A stretch of 64,000 bases of DNA from an uncultured Eubacteriales bacterium (GTDB lineage Bacteria > Bacillota > Clostridia > Christensenellales > Aristaeellaceae). Shown piece by piece: positions 24,199-32,275 of this stretch (within the stretch, counting starts at the first letter, position 1; every line of letters starts with the position of its first letter). Location: assembly GCA_902790525.1 (NCBI GenBank), contig CADASI010000002.1, positions 1 to 64,000 of the forward strand, given 5' to 3'. The position numbers and the translations under genes were made by a program. A model generated the notes under the pieces. It saw only the letters and a list, made by a program, of their open reading frames with translations, had not been told where the DNA came from and did no database searches.

Positions 24199-25851
24199 AT
24201 GAAGAGACTGACTTGCCTGATGCTGGTGCTGGTGATGATGCTGGGCGCGATGGCGCTGGCGGAGGGCGACGCGCCCATCGAGATCGCCACCGCAGAGGCG
24301 CTCGCGGCCATCAACGACAACCTGTCCGGCCACTACATACTGACCGCCGACATCGACCTCGAGGGCGCTGAGTGGACGCTCATAGGCGCCTACGCGCCCT
24401 CCGGCAAGAGCGAGGAGGAGCAGGAGATCCCCGCCGTGGAGACGGCCTTTACGGGCACGTTTGACGGCCAGGGACACACGATCCGCAACCTGGTGATCAA
24501 CCAGCCCGAGGGCTGGGCGATGGGCCTGTTCGGCTGCGCGAACAACGCGCAGATCGGCAACTTCACCTTGGAGAATGCCAGCGTGGACGCCGCGCTGATG
24601 AGCGCGGACGTGGTGGGTTACGCCTACTGCTCCACCGTGTCCGGCGTGATGCTGACGGGTGGCAAGGCGACCGCCCACGCCGGCGAGATGTCGGCAGAGG
24701 GCATGTACGGCGGCATCGTCGGCGCGGGCATGGGCTCGATGATCGAGAACTGCTCTGCGCAGGCGGATATCGCGCTTCCCGACGGCACCGCGAACGCCGG
24801 TATAATTGGCGGCGGCTTGGAGATGACCAGCGTCGTGGGCTGCACCGCGACGGGCACCGTCACCGCGGGGAATAACTGCTACGGCCTGGGCGGCATTTCC
24901 GGCTGCGGCTTCGCCGCGGAGCAGTTCACCGACGATGTGGCGGAGAACGTGGCCATCACCGCTGGCGACGACTGCTTCTGGATCGGCGGCATCACCGGCT
25001 ACGCGGGCGGCTTTGCCGATGAGGGCTTCGGCATGCCCGTGACCGTGTTCAAAAACTGCGCGGTGAAGAACGTCTCGGTGACGACGGGCGAGAATGCGGA
25101 CGGCGTGGGCGACATCGTGGGCGCGGGCTTCTATAACGAGGAGGTTGCCGCCGCGAACGGCGCGCCCTTCGACCAGCCGACCCAATTCGAGCTGGTGGAC
25201 TGCACCGTGGAGAATGACGATGCGGCTGCCGCGCAGCTGCTGGAGGACCTGAAGGGCACCTATGTGGCGCTGTTCCCGGTAATCACCGCGCCGGAGTACG
25301 ACCAACTCTGGCTCACCCCCTGCGCCGCGGTCGTCGGCGAGGAGGCCGCGCCCGGGGTCGCGGAGATGCTCAAGGCCGCCTGCAGCGGCACGCTCTACGG
25401 CCAGGAGGCCGTCGACGCCTACGGCGACGGCTCGAACGGCACACAGTTCGACTGCGCCTTCATCAACGGCGTCGATCAGATCACCTTCGACGGCGCGACC
25501 ATCAGCGGCACGCTCGACGGCAGCGAGGTTTTCCGCCACGAATACAGCTACGTCGGCCCACTGTCGCTCAGTGGCATGATGGACGGCACGCTCTACGAGA
25601 CCGCCGACGAAGACGCGGGCGAGTTCCGCTACTTCTTCATGATGCCCGATACCCCCTCGACCACCTACCACCTCGAGTTCCGCTACGGCAGCGACGTGGA
25701 CGCGCTGACCCAGTACAACGAGGGCCCCTACGCCTACTGGCTGGCGGCGGGCCTCCCGGTGGACGCCGACGAGGCGATGATCGAGAACGTCATCACGCTG
25801 TTCTGCGAGGAAAACCTGGCGGAGATGGCGGAGGAAGCACCCGCGGCATAG
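24199..25851 (+). CDS. Secreted beta-helix (GLUG-repeat) protein with a ZinT-like C-terminal domain
   Basis: A 550-residue protein with a signal peptide (MKRLTCLMLVLVMMLGAMALA). Residues about 30-320 are GLUG-type repeats of a right-handed beta-helix: FTGTFDGQGHTIRNLVI, MGLFGCANNAQIGNFTLEN, YGGIVGAGMGSMIENCSA and related turns. The last 210 residues resemble the metal-binding ZinT/YodA lipocalin-like domain in layout: LKGTYVALFPVI, YSYVGPLSL, FRYFFMM, YHLEFRYGSDVDAL and a final helix. Only one of the usual His ligands is obvious, so metal binding is uncertain. It has its own promoter and terminator. The role is unknown; a surface or matrix protein is likely. Confidence 0.72.
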   Translation: MKRLTCLMLVLVMMLGAMALAEGDAPIEIATAEALAAINDNLSGHYILTADIDLEGAEWTLIGAYAPSGKSEEEQEIPAVETAFTGTFDGQGHTIRNLVINQPEGWAMGLFGCANNAQIGNFTLENASVDAALMSADVVGYAYCSTVSGVMLTGGKATAHAGEMSAEGMYGGIVGAGMGSMIENCSAQADIALPDGTANAGIIGGGLEMTSVVGCTATGTVTAGNNCYGLGGISGCGFAAEQFTDDVAENVAITAGDDCFWIGGITGYAGGFADEGFGMPVTVFKNCAVKNVSVTTGENADGVGDIVGAGFYNEEVAAANGAPFDQPTQFELVDCTVENDDAAAAQLLEDLKGTYVALFPVITAPEYDQLWLTPCAAVVGEEAAPGVAEMLKAACSGTLYGQEAVDAYGDGSNGTQFDCAFINGVDQITFDGATISGTLDGSEVFRHEYSYVGPLSLSGMMDGTLYETADEDAGEFRYFFMMPDTPSTTYHLEFRYGSDVDALTQYNEGPYAYWLAAGLPVDADEAMIENVITLFCEENLAEMAEEAPAA

Positions 25852-25873
25852 CCGCCGACGAAGCAGGAAATCA

Positions 25874-25916
25874 GCCGCCCGGCGACAGCCCACCGCACTG
25901 CCGCCGGGCGGCTTTA
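25874..25916 (+). terminator. Rho-independent terminator
   Basis: GCCGCCCGGCG (25874-25884) pairs with CGCCGGGCGGC (25902-25912), followed by a short T-run. It closes the secreted-protein gene. Confidence 0.82.
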
Positions 25917-25946
25917 AACCTGCCGTGAAATTTACATTCCACGGTA

Positions 25947-25975
25947 TTGCATTCTCAACCGAGTTGTGCTATAAT
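25947..25975 (+). promoter_or_regulatory. Promoter of the tRNA-Ala transcript and its repeat leader
   Basis: TTGCAT (25947-25952), 17 bp, TATAAT (25970-25975). Transcription should begin near 25982, 19 bp before the first tandem repeat, so the repeats and the tRNA are probably one precursor RNA. Confidence 0.7.
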
Positions 25976-26000
25976 ATCCCCGTTGCAAACAAATGGATAT

Positions 26001-26331
26001 GGGGCATTAGCACAGTTGGCTATAACGAACAGTTCTTACTATCACCCAAGTGGCTGATAACCCAGAGGTAACAGTTTGTAGGTACTGCACAAAAACCTAT
26101 GCCATAATTTGGGGCATTAGCACAGTTGGCTAGAACGAAGCAATCTTGTTCCATCCCAATAGGCTGATAACCCAGAGGAAACAGTTTGTAGGTTCTGTAC
26201 AAAAATCTAAGCCATTATTTGGGGCATTAGCACAGTTGGCTAGAACGAACCGTCGTTTCTACATCCCAATGACGCTGATAACACCCACGAAACAGTTTGT
26301 CGAAACTGTACAAAATTCGGCAGCATAATTA
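26001..26331 (+). repeat. Three tandem ~110 bp tRNA-derived repeats upstream of tRNA-Ala
   Basis: The units are 26001-26110, 26111-26220 and 26221-26331. Each begins with an exact copy of the first 22 nt of the intact tRNA-Ala(CGC) that follows. Next come ACGAA, a 15 nt variable part, CCCAA, and a segment with CTGATAAC and AACAGTTTGT that is shared among the repeats but not with the tRNA. In units 1 and 2 the bases GGCATTAG near the 5' end can pair with CTATGCC (26097-26103) or CTAAGCC (26207-26213), each with one bulge. Unit 3 contains a perfect hairpin ACAGTTT-GTCG-AAACTGT. The D stem of a real tRNA cannot form. No coding frame is credible. Confidence 0.85.
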
Positions 26332-26408
26332 GGGGCATTAGCACAGTTGGCTAGCGCGCTACATTCGCATTGTAGAGGTCACCGGTTCGAATCCGGTATG
26401 CTCCACCA
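26332..26408 (+). tRNA. tRNA-Ala (anticodon CGC)
   Basis: A complete cloverleaf with encoded CCA. The acceptor stem GGGGCAT pairs with ATGCTCC and contains G3-U70, the main alanine identity element. The anticodon loop TTCGCAT gives anticodon CGC. The T arm is ACCGG-TTCGAAT-CCGGT. Its 5' half is repeated three times upstream, and its 3' end abuts the prophage, so it is the probable integration site. The second copy of the attachment core should lie beyond the right end of the window. Confidence 0.95.
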
Positions 26409-26472
26409 CAACACGCACATACGAACCCGGACAGGAATATTACTGCTTCGGGAACGTATTTGCCATCACAAT

Positions 26473-26525
26473 AAAGGCGCGGTACGAGTAATCGTCCGCG
26501 TCTTTGTTGTTTTGTTCTGTTTTTG
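26473..26525. terminator. Terminator between tRNA-Ala and the prophage
   Basis: AAAGGCGCGG (26473-26482) pairs with CCGCGTCTTT (26496-26505) with one mismatch, and a T-rich tail follows on the plus strand. It can end the tRNA transcript and, in the other direction, the phage operon. Confidence 0.7.
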
Positions 26526-26573
26526 AGGTCAAGAGTCGGTTCGGAACAGGGTTCGGATGGAAGTATGCCTCTG

Positions 26574-27599
26574 TTATGCGCTTGTAAATGCCGCGTCATA
26601 CAGCTCCCCGGCCATCTTCAGGATCACGTCGGACAGCTCCAGCCTATCCACGTAGGCCGCCGGGATGCTCGTAAAGCCCAGATGCGCCCCGAGGATATTC
26701 CCACACACAGCGCCGGTGGAGTCGCTGTCGCCATTGTGATTGACGGATGCAGCCAGAGCCGCGTTCCAGTCCTCAGAATACTTGACGGCGCAATATACGG
26801 CAATCGCCAGAGCCTCCTCGCCTACCCAACCTTCACCGAGAATGTGGATCGCCTGAAGGACAGGCACGTTTTTTCTCTGTGCCAGATACAGCGCGTCCTC
26901 CATCAGCTTGATAAATTCACCCAGGTGCTCGTCGTTTTCGTACAGATGCTCCACCAGCGTCAAGGCGTGATTCACCGCTGTATAGATCGGGTCATCACGA
27001 TACACCAGATCGCTCACGATGACCGCCAGGGCCGCCGCAGGCATGTGGCCGAGCGAATGGCCGTGTGTCACGGCAGCCGCTTCAGCGGCCACCTGCGCGG
27101 CCTGCATGGGGTCACTGAAGAACAGGCCGATGGGCGCGACGCGCATGACGCCGCCACACCCTTTGCTGTCGTTGATGGGATGATGCACCGTGCCAAACTT
27201 CCCGGAATGCAGCGCTGACAGGCAGGTGCCGCCGGGGGCGCGTCGGCTGTACAGGCCGGGTACATCGAGTAGCCAGCTCGTGCTCCAGGCGGGATGTCGC
27301 TCGGCAGGCGACGCGGTTTGCGTGTAAAGCCATTCCAGATACGCCATGCCGATGCGATCCCGATAATCCTCGGCGCTCTTCGCTCCGCCCCGTGTAGCCG
27401 TCAGCAGCCCCGCCGCCGTGAACAGCGTCATCTGCGTATCGTCGGAAATGTACCCTTTTGTCAGGCGGGCCGGGGTGATTCCGTTTTTCCCGAATTTGCT
27501 GAAAATATCGTGTTCAGGCCAAAACTCCACAACATAGCCCAGCGCGTCGCCCGCGCCGCCGCCGATCAGACAACCCCGAAACTTATCAATCTTGTTCAT
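26574..27599 (-). CDS. ADP-ribosylglycohydrolase (DraG family)
   Basis: A 341-residue enzyme that removes ADP-ribose from proteins or small molecules. The family's metal-binding acidic motifs are visible: GGGAGDALG at the N-terminus, SDDTQMTLF near 52, and HNGDSDSTGAVCGNILG near 285. The ATG at 27599 is chosen because GGAG lies 7 bases upstream. It is the last prophage gene, next to the attachment tRNA, a position often used for accessory or lysogenic-conversion genes. The same prophage encodes two ADP-ribosyltransferase-like proteins, so it may reverse their modification. Confidence 0.87.
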   Translation of the reverse strand: MNKIDKFRGCLIGGGAGDALGYVVEFWPEHDIFSKFGKNGITPARLTKGYISDDTQMTLFTAAGLLTATRGGAKSAEDYRDRIGMAYLEWLYTQTASPAERHPAWSTSWLLDVPGLYSRRAPGGTCLSALHSGKFGTVHHPINDSKGCGGVMRVAPIGLFFSDPMQAAQVAAEAAAVTHGHSLGHMPAAALAVIVSDLVYRDDPIYTAVNHALTLVEHLYENDEHLGEFIKLMEDALYLAQRKNVPVLQAIHILGEGWVGEEALAIAVYCAVKYSEDWNAALAASVNHNGDSDSTGAVCGNILGAHLGFTSIPAAYVDRLELSDVILKMAGELYDAAFTSA

Positions 27600-27647
27600 T
27601 CGCATTCTCCTTTTCATCGTTCAGTTTACAGCTCAAAACCCGGAATG

Positions 27648-27833
27648 TCAATCACTCCGGGTAATCTGTCCAGTCGCAAACACAAAACCAACCTTGCCGC
27701 ATCCAGGGCATTCCAGCTCCTTCAGCAGCGTGACGACGGGGTGAACGCTGATCCACCGCCGCCCGCAAGCCCAGCACATCACCTCATGAACCAGGTGGGG
27801 CATATTCGTTTCAATCGGAATGACCTTATCCAC
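27648..27833 (-). CDS. Small phage zinc-ribbon protein
   Basis: A 61-residue protein with two Cys pairs (MCWACG and ECPGCG), suggesting a zinc ribbon. The start is GTG at 27833 with GGAGG 9 bases upstream, and the gene overlaps the end of the preceding one by 8 bp. Function unknown; it belongs to a run of tightly overlapping small phage genes. Confidence 0.6.
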   Translation of the reverse strand: MDKVIPIETNMPHLVHEVMCWACGRRWISVHPVVTLLKELECPGCGKVGFVFATGQITRSD

Positions 27834-27969
27834 AGATCATATCCTCCTCCGTTTCGTAAACTTTGCCGTTTTTATACACGGCGGGGCATGTATCACAACA
27901 GCCCTCGTCCCAGCCAGCGTCTATGAAGATGGTGCCGCCGCAAAACGGGCAAATCATAAAGTCACCCAT
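27826..27969 (-). CDS. Small phage protein with Cys-rich zinc-binding motifs
   Basis: A 47-residue protein with MICPFCGG and CCDTCPA, a likely zinc knuckle. I take the ATG at 27969 because GGGGAGG lies 7 bases upstream; it overlaps the stop of the upstream gene (ATGGGTGA). A longer start at 28017 is less likely. Function unknown. Confidence 0.55.
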   Translation of the reverse strand: MGDFMICPFCGGTIFIDAGWDEGCCDTCPAVYKNGKVYETEEDMICG

Positions 27970-28273
27970 CGCCCAGCCTCCCCTCCCTGAAAGCCTTTGC
28001 CCGTTCATATCCTTCACGGACAGCAGCCAACCAGTCTGTTGCGTCCACCGGCGGCCTGAGCTGATACGCGATCACGCAGATGCCGCTATACGTCGAACCG
28101 ATATGCTTGATCCCGTACTCGCCGAAATCCAGCAGCGCGGGGCCGCATTCCCGGCCAAACTTCTTTGCGCCTTCCGGCCCGGAGAAAATGTTCCCCTGGC
28201 CGAAACAGTGCCGTGACGCCGCCATAGCCGTGCGGTGCATCCAGTTGTTGAACTCCATAGCCAGCTTATCCAC
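27962..28273 (-). CDS. Hypothetical phage protein
   Basis: A 103-residue protein starting at GTG 28273 with GGAGG 8 bases upstream. It contains CFGQGNIFSGPEGAKKFG and a hydrophobic strand YSGICVIAYQ. No family recognised. It overlaps the next small gene by 8 bp and follows the DUF2786 gene by 3 bp, so it is part of the same operon. Confidence 0.6.
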   Translation of the reverse strand: MDKLAMEFNNWMHRTAMAASRHCFGQGNIFSGPEGAKKFGRECGPALLDFGEYGIKHIGSTYSGICVIAYQLRPPVDATDWLAAVREGYERAKAFREGRLGDG

Positions 28274-28276
28274 GGA

Positions 28277-28984
28277 TCACGCCTCCTTGATCTGCTTTGT
28301 CGGGTTGAAGTTGTACCCGGCTTTATATCCGTCGGCCCGCGCCTCGGCGTTATCGTCATTCTGCCGGAACCGCAGCTTGCATTTCTTCAGACCGTCCTGC
28401 CACTCTTTGACCTCGACGGGCTGAACCAGGACAAGCGCGGTTTCGGTGACTTCGCCGTTCTTTTCGATAAACTGTTCCCGGTACTTCGCCGCCAGGCCCG
28501 CCGTGAATCCCTCTGCGTAGCTTTGCGTATACGCCCGATCCAAAGCGTTCTTTGCTTTCCGATTGGTCATCCAGCCGAGGTGAATCCTGCGGTTCCGTTC
28601 GGACATATGCAGAATGTGCTGAACGGCGTAATCAAACAGCACCATTGCCACCTGGGGATCATCGTCAAGGCCGGTAATCCGAATGTGCTTGACCTTGCTG
28701 CCGCGCCTGAAGTCGAAACAGGCGCAACAACAATGGTTTTCTGCAATGACCTTGGCGAGCTGGAGCATCCAGGTATTCACCAAATCGCTGAAGGAATGGG
28801 CGCGGTACACTTCATGAGCCAGCTTGCCGGGCTTTTTCGCGTCGGCAACGTCGCGCTCGGTCAGCTTATACTCGGCCATCAGCTTGCGGGCGAAGAGAAG
28901 CGCGTTCTCCGCTTCGCCCGCATTGTCACTCTGCGCCAGGGCAAGCAACTTCCTGATCTTGTCAATCGCCTTTTCAGTGTCCAC
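28277..28984 (-). CDS. DUF2786-domain protein
   Basis: A 235-residue protein whose N-terminus (AIDKIRKLLALAQSDNAGEA, then ENALLFARKLMAEYKL) is the DUF2786 signature. This domain is common in phages and mobile elements and has no known function. The middle contains a Cys/His cluster (ENHCCCACFDF). The GTG at 28984 behind AAGGGGG is taken as start; it lies next to the stop of the upstream gene. Confidence 0.72.
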   Translation of the reverse strand: MDTEKAIDKIRKLLALAQSDNAGEAENALLFARKLMAEYKLTERDVADAKKPGKLAHEVYRAHSFSDLVNTWMLQLAKVIAENHCCCACFDFRRGSKVKHIRITGLDDDPQVAMVLFDYAVQHILHMSERNRRIHLGWMTNRKAKNALDRAYTQSYAEGFTAGLAAKYREQFIEKNGEVTETALVLVQPVEVKEWQDGLKKCKLRFRQNDDNAEARADGYKAGYNFNPTKQIKEA

Positions 28985-28986
28985 AA

Positions 28987-29895
28987 TTACGCCCCCTTCA
29001 GCTTTTTCAGCACTTGCTCGGCGGCCCATTTGCCGCTTTCATTCAGATGCCGCTGCCATGCGTTCTGCGACGGTGCCCAGCGGAAACCGTTGTCCTTCAG
29101 AACCGCCCGGACACTCGCGTCGGGCTTTTGCTCGAAAATGAGCTGAATGCGCATCGCCTCGGCGTTTTCCACGATCTTCAGACCTTCGATGCCCTCGACC
29201 TCGCGTTCACTGGTTCCGGCGTCCTTGATCGCCTGAAGCTCCTTTACGCGCTGCTCCATCCGGCGAATGTTCGCGCTATTGTTGGTCAGCGCAAAGCTCT
29301 CATAGGGCTTGGAGTCGGTTCGCCAGGATCGGCCCATTTCGGCTTTCAACTCCTCCAACTGTTCGGGGGATAGCAGGTCGCAGCCGTCAAGCGTCCCGTG
29401 CCAGCGGTAAAAGGCGTTCACGCCCTTCATGCGTTCTTGAAGCTCTTTTGCCGCGTCGATTTTCTGCTGGAGCTTGTAAATCGCCTTTTCATCGCTGGAC
29501 TTGATGCCGCCGGTGCCGATGCTCTTCATTTGCTGGAGAATCCCGTTGATCTGTTCCAGCTTTTGCGCCAGGGCGTCCCGGCGGGCGTTCTGCTTGGCCT
29601 TCTTACCGGCCTGGATGCCAGCGCCGCCCGCAACCAGAATCGACGGACACATGGAGTCAACGCGGGAGGTTTCGTTGTACCAGTCGGCCAGCTTGCGGGC
29701 GTACCGATTCAGCATGTCCTCGATCTCCTCCCGATAATCCGGCTTCTTTTCGATCTGCTCCTCGGCCAGCATCGCCGCCCGGTCAACATCCCGGCGATAG
29801 GCCGCCGTGGTCGATCCGTCCTTATAGTCGAACATGCTGTTCATGTCGTGGGCGGCCTTGGCCGCCCGTTCGTCGATGGTGTAATAATTAGTCAT
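28987..29895 (-). CDS. Hypothetical phage protein with coiled coil and C-terminal FRWAPSQNAWQR motif
   Basis: A 302-residue, largely helical protein. Residues about 110-190 are predicted coiled coil rich in Lys, Glu and Gln. The C-terminus NGFRWAPSQNAWQRHLN is a motif seen at the end of many proteins of mobile elements, possibly nucleic-acid binding; that link is from general knowledge and not proved here. Start ATG 29895 has GAGAGGAG upstream. Confidence 0.6.
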   Translation of the reverse strand: MTNYYTIDERAAKAAHDMNSMFDYKDGSTTAAYRRDVDRAAMLAEEQIEKKPDYREEIEDMLNRYARKLADWYNETSRVDSMCPSILVAGGAGIQAGKKAKQNARRDALAQKLEQINGILQQMKSIGTGGIKSSDEKAIYKLQQKIDAAKELQERMKGVNAFYRWHGTLDGCDLLSPEQLEELKAEMGRSWRTDSKPYESFALTNNSANIRRMEQRVKELQAIKDAGTSEREVEGIEGLKIVENAEAMRIQLIFEQKPDASVRAVLKDNGFRWAPSQNAWQRHLNESGKWAAEQVLKKLKGA

Positions 29896-30157
29896 TGCTA
29901 TTCTCCTCTCTGATTTCCCATTTTTCGCCGTTCCAGCGATGCCGTAAACGGTAAGGATTGTGCTCACACGATACGCAAGGCTCTGTGTGCCAGGTGCCGC
30001 CCGTGGACGCCAGCTTGCATTTACGCATACAGTAGGCTCCGCACGTCGGGCAATGACACCAGTCGCCATTCCCGACGCTTTTTGGCCCGCCGCAGAATTT
30101 GCAAACCTTCGAGGACTGTTCGCTGTTATCCGTTTTCGTTCTCCTCCTCGATCTCAA
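29888..30157 (-). CDS. Small phage protein with several Cys pairs
   Basis: An 89-residue frame with VCKFCGG, CHCPTCGAYC and EPCVSC, so one or two zinc sites are likely. The only usable start seems to be TTG at 30157, inside the end of the upstream gene; the ribosome site is unclear, which lowers confidence in the exact start. It overlaps the next gene by 8 bp. Confidence 0.5.
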   Translation of the reverse strand: MRSRRRTKTDNSEQSSKVCKFCGGPKSVGNGDWCHCPTCGAYCMRKCKLASTGGTWHTEPCVSCEHNPYRLRHRWNGEKWEIREENSND

Positions 30158-30419
30158 AGTATTCGCCCTTCAGGGTGAAGTCGGTGGGAACAGTTGCCCG
30201 GCGGTTCCCTATCGTTTCCGGGAAATACTCCTCGCACTTGTAGCGCCAGGGGCAGCCGTGGCAATCCTTATCGGCATTGTCTTTGCAGGCATTCCAAACA
30301 GCGAGACGATCCTGCGTTGCGGGGAGGCGGTAAATGCGCTTCTCTCGCCATTCGCGCTCGTGTTCAGCGTTCGCGGCCTCGGCCTTTTTCACGGCCTCCA
30401 GTTTATCCTTGATGTTCAT
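30126..30419 (-). CDS. Hypothetical phage protein
   Basis: A 97-residue charged protein with a helical N-terminus (MNIKDKLEAVKKAEAANAEH) and four cysteines in NACKDNADKDCHGCPWRYKC, a possible metal-binding patch. No family recognised. AGGGGAGG lies upstream of the ATG. Confidence 0.55.
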   Translation of the reverse strand: MNIKDKLEAVKKAEAANAEHEREWREKRIYRLPATQDRLAVWNACKDNADKDCHGCPWRYKCEEYFPETIGNRRATVPTDFTLKGEYFEIEEENENG

Positions 30420-30503
30420 TACAGCCTCCCCTTTCTGCCGGGATAAGGCTCCCGGCGGGCCGTCGGTCGTGCTTGCTAATGGATGCGTGCATTGTGGACT
30501 TGC

Positions 30504-31046
30504 TTAGTGGACGCCGATCTCCCAATGCGTCTCACCGGGGAACAGCTTTTCGTTGCCGTCGGTCTTGGTCGGTTCCATCGTGATCTCCACGCTCGGCCAC
30601 TTCATGAACAGCTCGGTAATGTTCGGGAACACCGTCACCTCGTCGGTGTTGGCGTCAATGGCCGCCACGGGCAGCCCGGAACGGTTGATCTCAAGATACT
30701 GTCGCAGCTCCGATTTGGTCAGGCCGCCGCGCCCGGCGGCTTCGATCTCGGCTTTCAGCGCGTTCAGGTCGGGATCGTCAAAGTCGATCCACTTGAAATC
30801 GTCGCCGTGAATGACGATGGGCTCGCCATCGACGGCCAGGCCGCGCACCTTGTCACGCTTCACGCGGAGCATCGTCTTTCCCGACGCGCCCAGCAGGACG
30901 ATGTGCTCATAGCCAACAGCGTACTTGGCGACGCCCTCCAGCTCGTAATCATCCAGGGGCAGGGCCGCCGGGCTCAGCTTCGTGTAGGTTTCAACATCGG
31001 CCTTGTTGGTGAACTTGATAGCGGTGGAAATGATGACGGTTTTCAT
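30504..31046 (-). CDS. Hypothetical phage protein
   Basis: A 180-residue protein starting MKTVIISTAIKFTNKADVET, with ATG at 31046 behind the strong site AAGGAGGTACATACC. The same leader (AAGGAGGTACAYACC) precedes the gene at 31344. No family recognised; the N-terminal part is predicted beta-rich and the middle helical. Confidence 0.58.
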   Translation of the reverse strand: MKTVIISTAIKFTNKADVETYTKLSPAALPLDDYELEGVAKYAVGYEHIVLLGASGKTMLRVKRDKVRGLAVDGEPIVIHGDDFKWIDFDDPDLNALKAEIEAAGRGGLTKSELRQYLEINRSGLPVAAIDANTDEVTVFPNITELFMKWPSVEITMEPTKTDGNEKLFPGETHWEIGVH

Positions 31047-31149
31047 GGTATGTACCTCCTTAAAAATGATCGTTGTTGTGCTGACGTGACCTGCCATCGT
31101 CAGGCCGGGTAAGTCATTTCCCGGCGACGCCCTCGCGGGCGTTTCGGCT

Positions 31150-31344
31150 TTACTTCAGCAGCTTAACCTTGATTCGGAAAGCGTGAGGCCAATGACGCCC
31201 CATGATGGATGATGCCTCCTTGTCGAACTGCCAATCGTCAAAGGCTTGGCGGGCAGCTTTGGCGTTCTCTGCTTCGATGATCTTCTCGTGCTCCTCTTCC
31301 CGACGGTTCCGTTTTGTGATCCAGGTTACTTGATACTTTTTCAT
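31150..31344 (-). CDS. Small basic phage protein
   Basis: A 64-residue protein, rich in Lys, Arg and Glu (WITKRNRREEEHEKIIEAEN). ATG 31344 has the ribosome site AAGGAGGTACACACC. Function unknown. Confidence 0.55.
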   Translation of the reverse strand: MKKYQVTWITKRNRREEEHEKIIEAENAKAARQAFDDWQFDKEASSIMGRHWPHAFRIKVKLLK

Positions 31345-31357
31345 GGTGTGTACCTCC

Positions 31358-31588
31358 TTACTTGACTGATACTTCTGCAATGACCTTCGGTTCGCCGGTG
31401 GCGTAAATCCGAATGACGTGCGCCCCGTCACCGAAAATCTCTGAACCGTTCGTGGTCTTATAGGGGTTGCTCTTCGTTCCCCGGAAATATCCACGGGACA
31501 AATCCCGTTCGGAAATGCTGTTGCTCCCGGTAAGCCTGGTAAACCACCAGGTCTTACCGTTGTACCCTCTCCAGAACCGCTTAGTCAT
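31358..31588 (-). CDS. Small phage protein
   Basis: A 76-residue protein beginning MTKRFWRGYNGKTWWF; its ATG overlaps the stop of the upstream gene (ATGACTAA). Aromatic and basic residues are common. Function unknown. Confidence 0.5.
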   Translation of the reverse strand: MTKRFWRGYNGKTWWFTRLTGSNSISERDLSRGYFRGTKSNPYKTTNGSEIFGDGAHVIRIYATGEPKVIAEVSVK

Positions 31589-31766
31589 TCTGCTCACCTT
31601 CTTTCAAAAACCTGTCGGCGATTATGCTTGCGGCGGCTTGAAACGCCTCCAGCGTGATCTTGCCCTCTTTGAGCATCCTGTGATTCGCGTCGCTCGTGAC
31701 CTTGACGCCCTCCTTGTCCAGCATCCAGCCGATTGCCGTCAAGTAATCCTGAATGGTGCCGTTCAT
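31581..31766 (-). CDS. Small phage protein
   Basis: A 61-residue mostly helical protein (MNGTIQDYLTAIGWMLDKEG) with GGGAGGGC upstream of the ATG. Function unknown. Confidence 0.52.
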   Translation of the reverse strand: MNGTIQDYLTAIGWMLDKEGVKVTSDANHRMLKEGKITLEAFQAAASIIADRFLKEGEQND

Positions 31767-31780
31767 TGCTTTGCCCTCCC

Positions 31781-32050
31781 TTAAGCCCGGTAGCTTTCGC
31801 CGAGGCTATATTCGTAAACCACCTTGTCGTCGTTGCGGGTGTCGATCACCTTGTCGCCTTCGATGACCCAGCCTGCGCAGGCGTCATAGAAACGGTTCCA
31901 GAGGTCGGGGCTGATGAATCCGAGCACTTCCATCTCGTGAAACATGTCCCAAATCTTGTTCAGCTCTTCCTGCGTGCCCGAGTAGTTGATAAGCGCCTCT
32001 TTCATGTTCTTCAGGTTCAGGGTTTTCTGGAATCCGCTCATCCGCTTCAT
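31781..32050 (-). CDS. First gene of the small early/accessory operon, hypothetical
   Basis: An 89-residue protein with AAGGAGGCC before the ATG. It is the first gene after the strong operator-bearing promoter at 32101-32129, and so heads the operon that runs to the ADP-ribosylglycohydrolase. No family recognised. Confidence 0.58.
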   Translation of the reverse strand: MKRMSGFQKTLNLKNMKEALINYSGTQEELNKIWDMFHEMEVLGFISPDLWNRFYDACAGWVIEGDKVIDTRNDDKVVYEYSLGESYRA

Positions 32051-32091
32051 TGTGGTGGCCTCCTTATAAGATTTCGTTCACTTTTCCGTTC

Positions 32092-32129
32092 GACAAGTAT
32101 AGTATAGTACAATTTTATATACTTGTCAA
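32092..32129 (-). promoter_or_regulatory. Strong promoter with a 10 bp inverted-repeat operator
   Basis: On the minus strand TTGACA (32129-32124), 17 bp, TATACT (32106-32101). GACAAGTATA at 32092-32101 and its complement TATACTTGTC at 32118-32127 form a perfect inverted repeat that covers both promoter elements, as expected of a phage repressor operator. It controls the small-gene operon down to 26574. Confidence 0.8.
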
Positions 32130-32275
32130 CCCCTAAAATACAATTTTTTGAACTTCTTTTTTTGCGAGGCACCTTACACTCACGCGCACGCGCGCGTATA
32201 TACACCCGTAAACGCGGGTTTTACGTGCGTTTGTATGCGTCTATACGTCATATAGACAAGTCAATTAAAATAGAA

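Noticed and set aside
26001..26331. CRISPR array
   Set aside because: The 22 bp identical part recurs at 110 bp, not at CRISPR spacing, and the intervening sequence is itself conserved between units. No cas genes are present.
26001..26331. T-box or other known riboswitch before the tRNA
   Set aside because: No T-box sequence (UGGN bulge with specifier loop) or terminator/antiterminator pair is seen, and the downstream gene is a tRNA.
26351..26599. 82-residue minus-strand frame ending GGAYRIRTGDLYNANVAR
   Set aside because: It is antisense to tRNA-Ala; this peptide is a well-known artefact of tRNA sequence.
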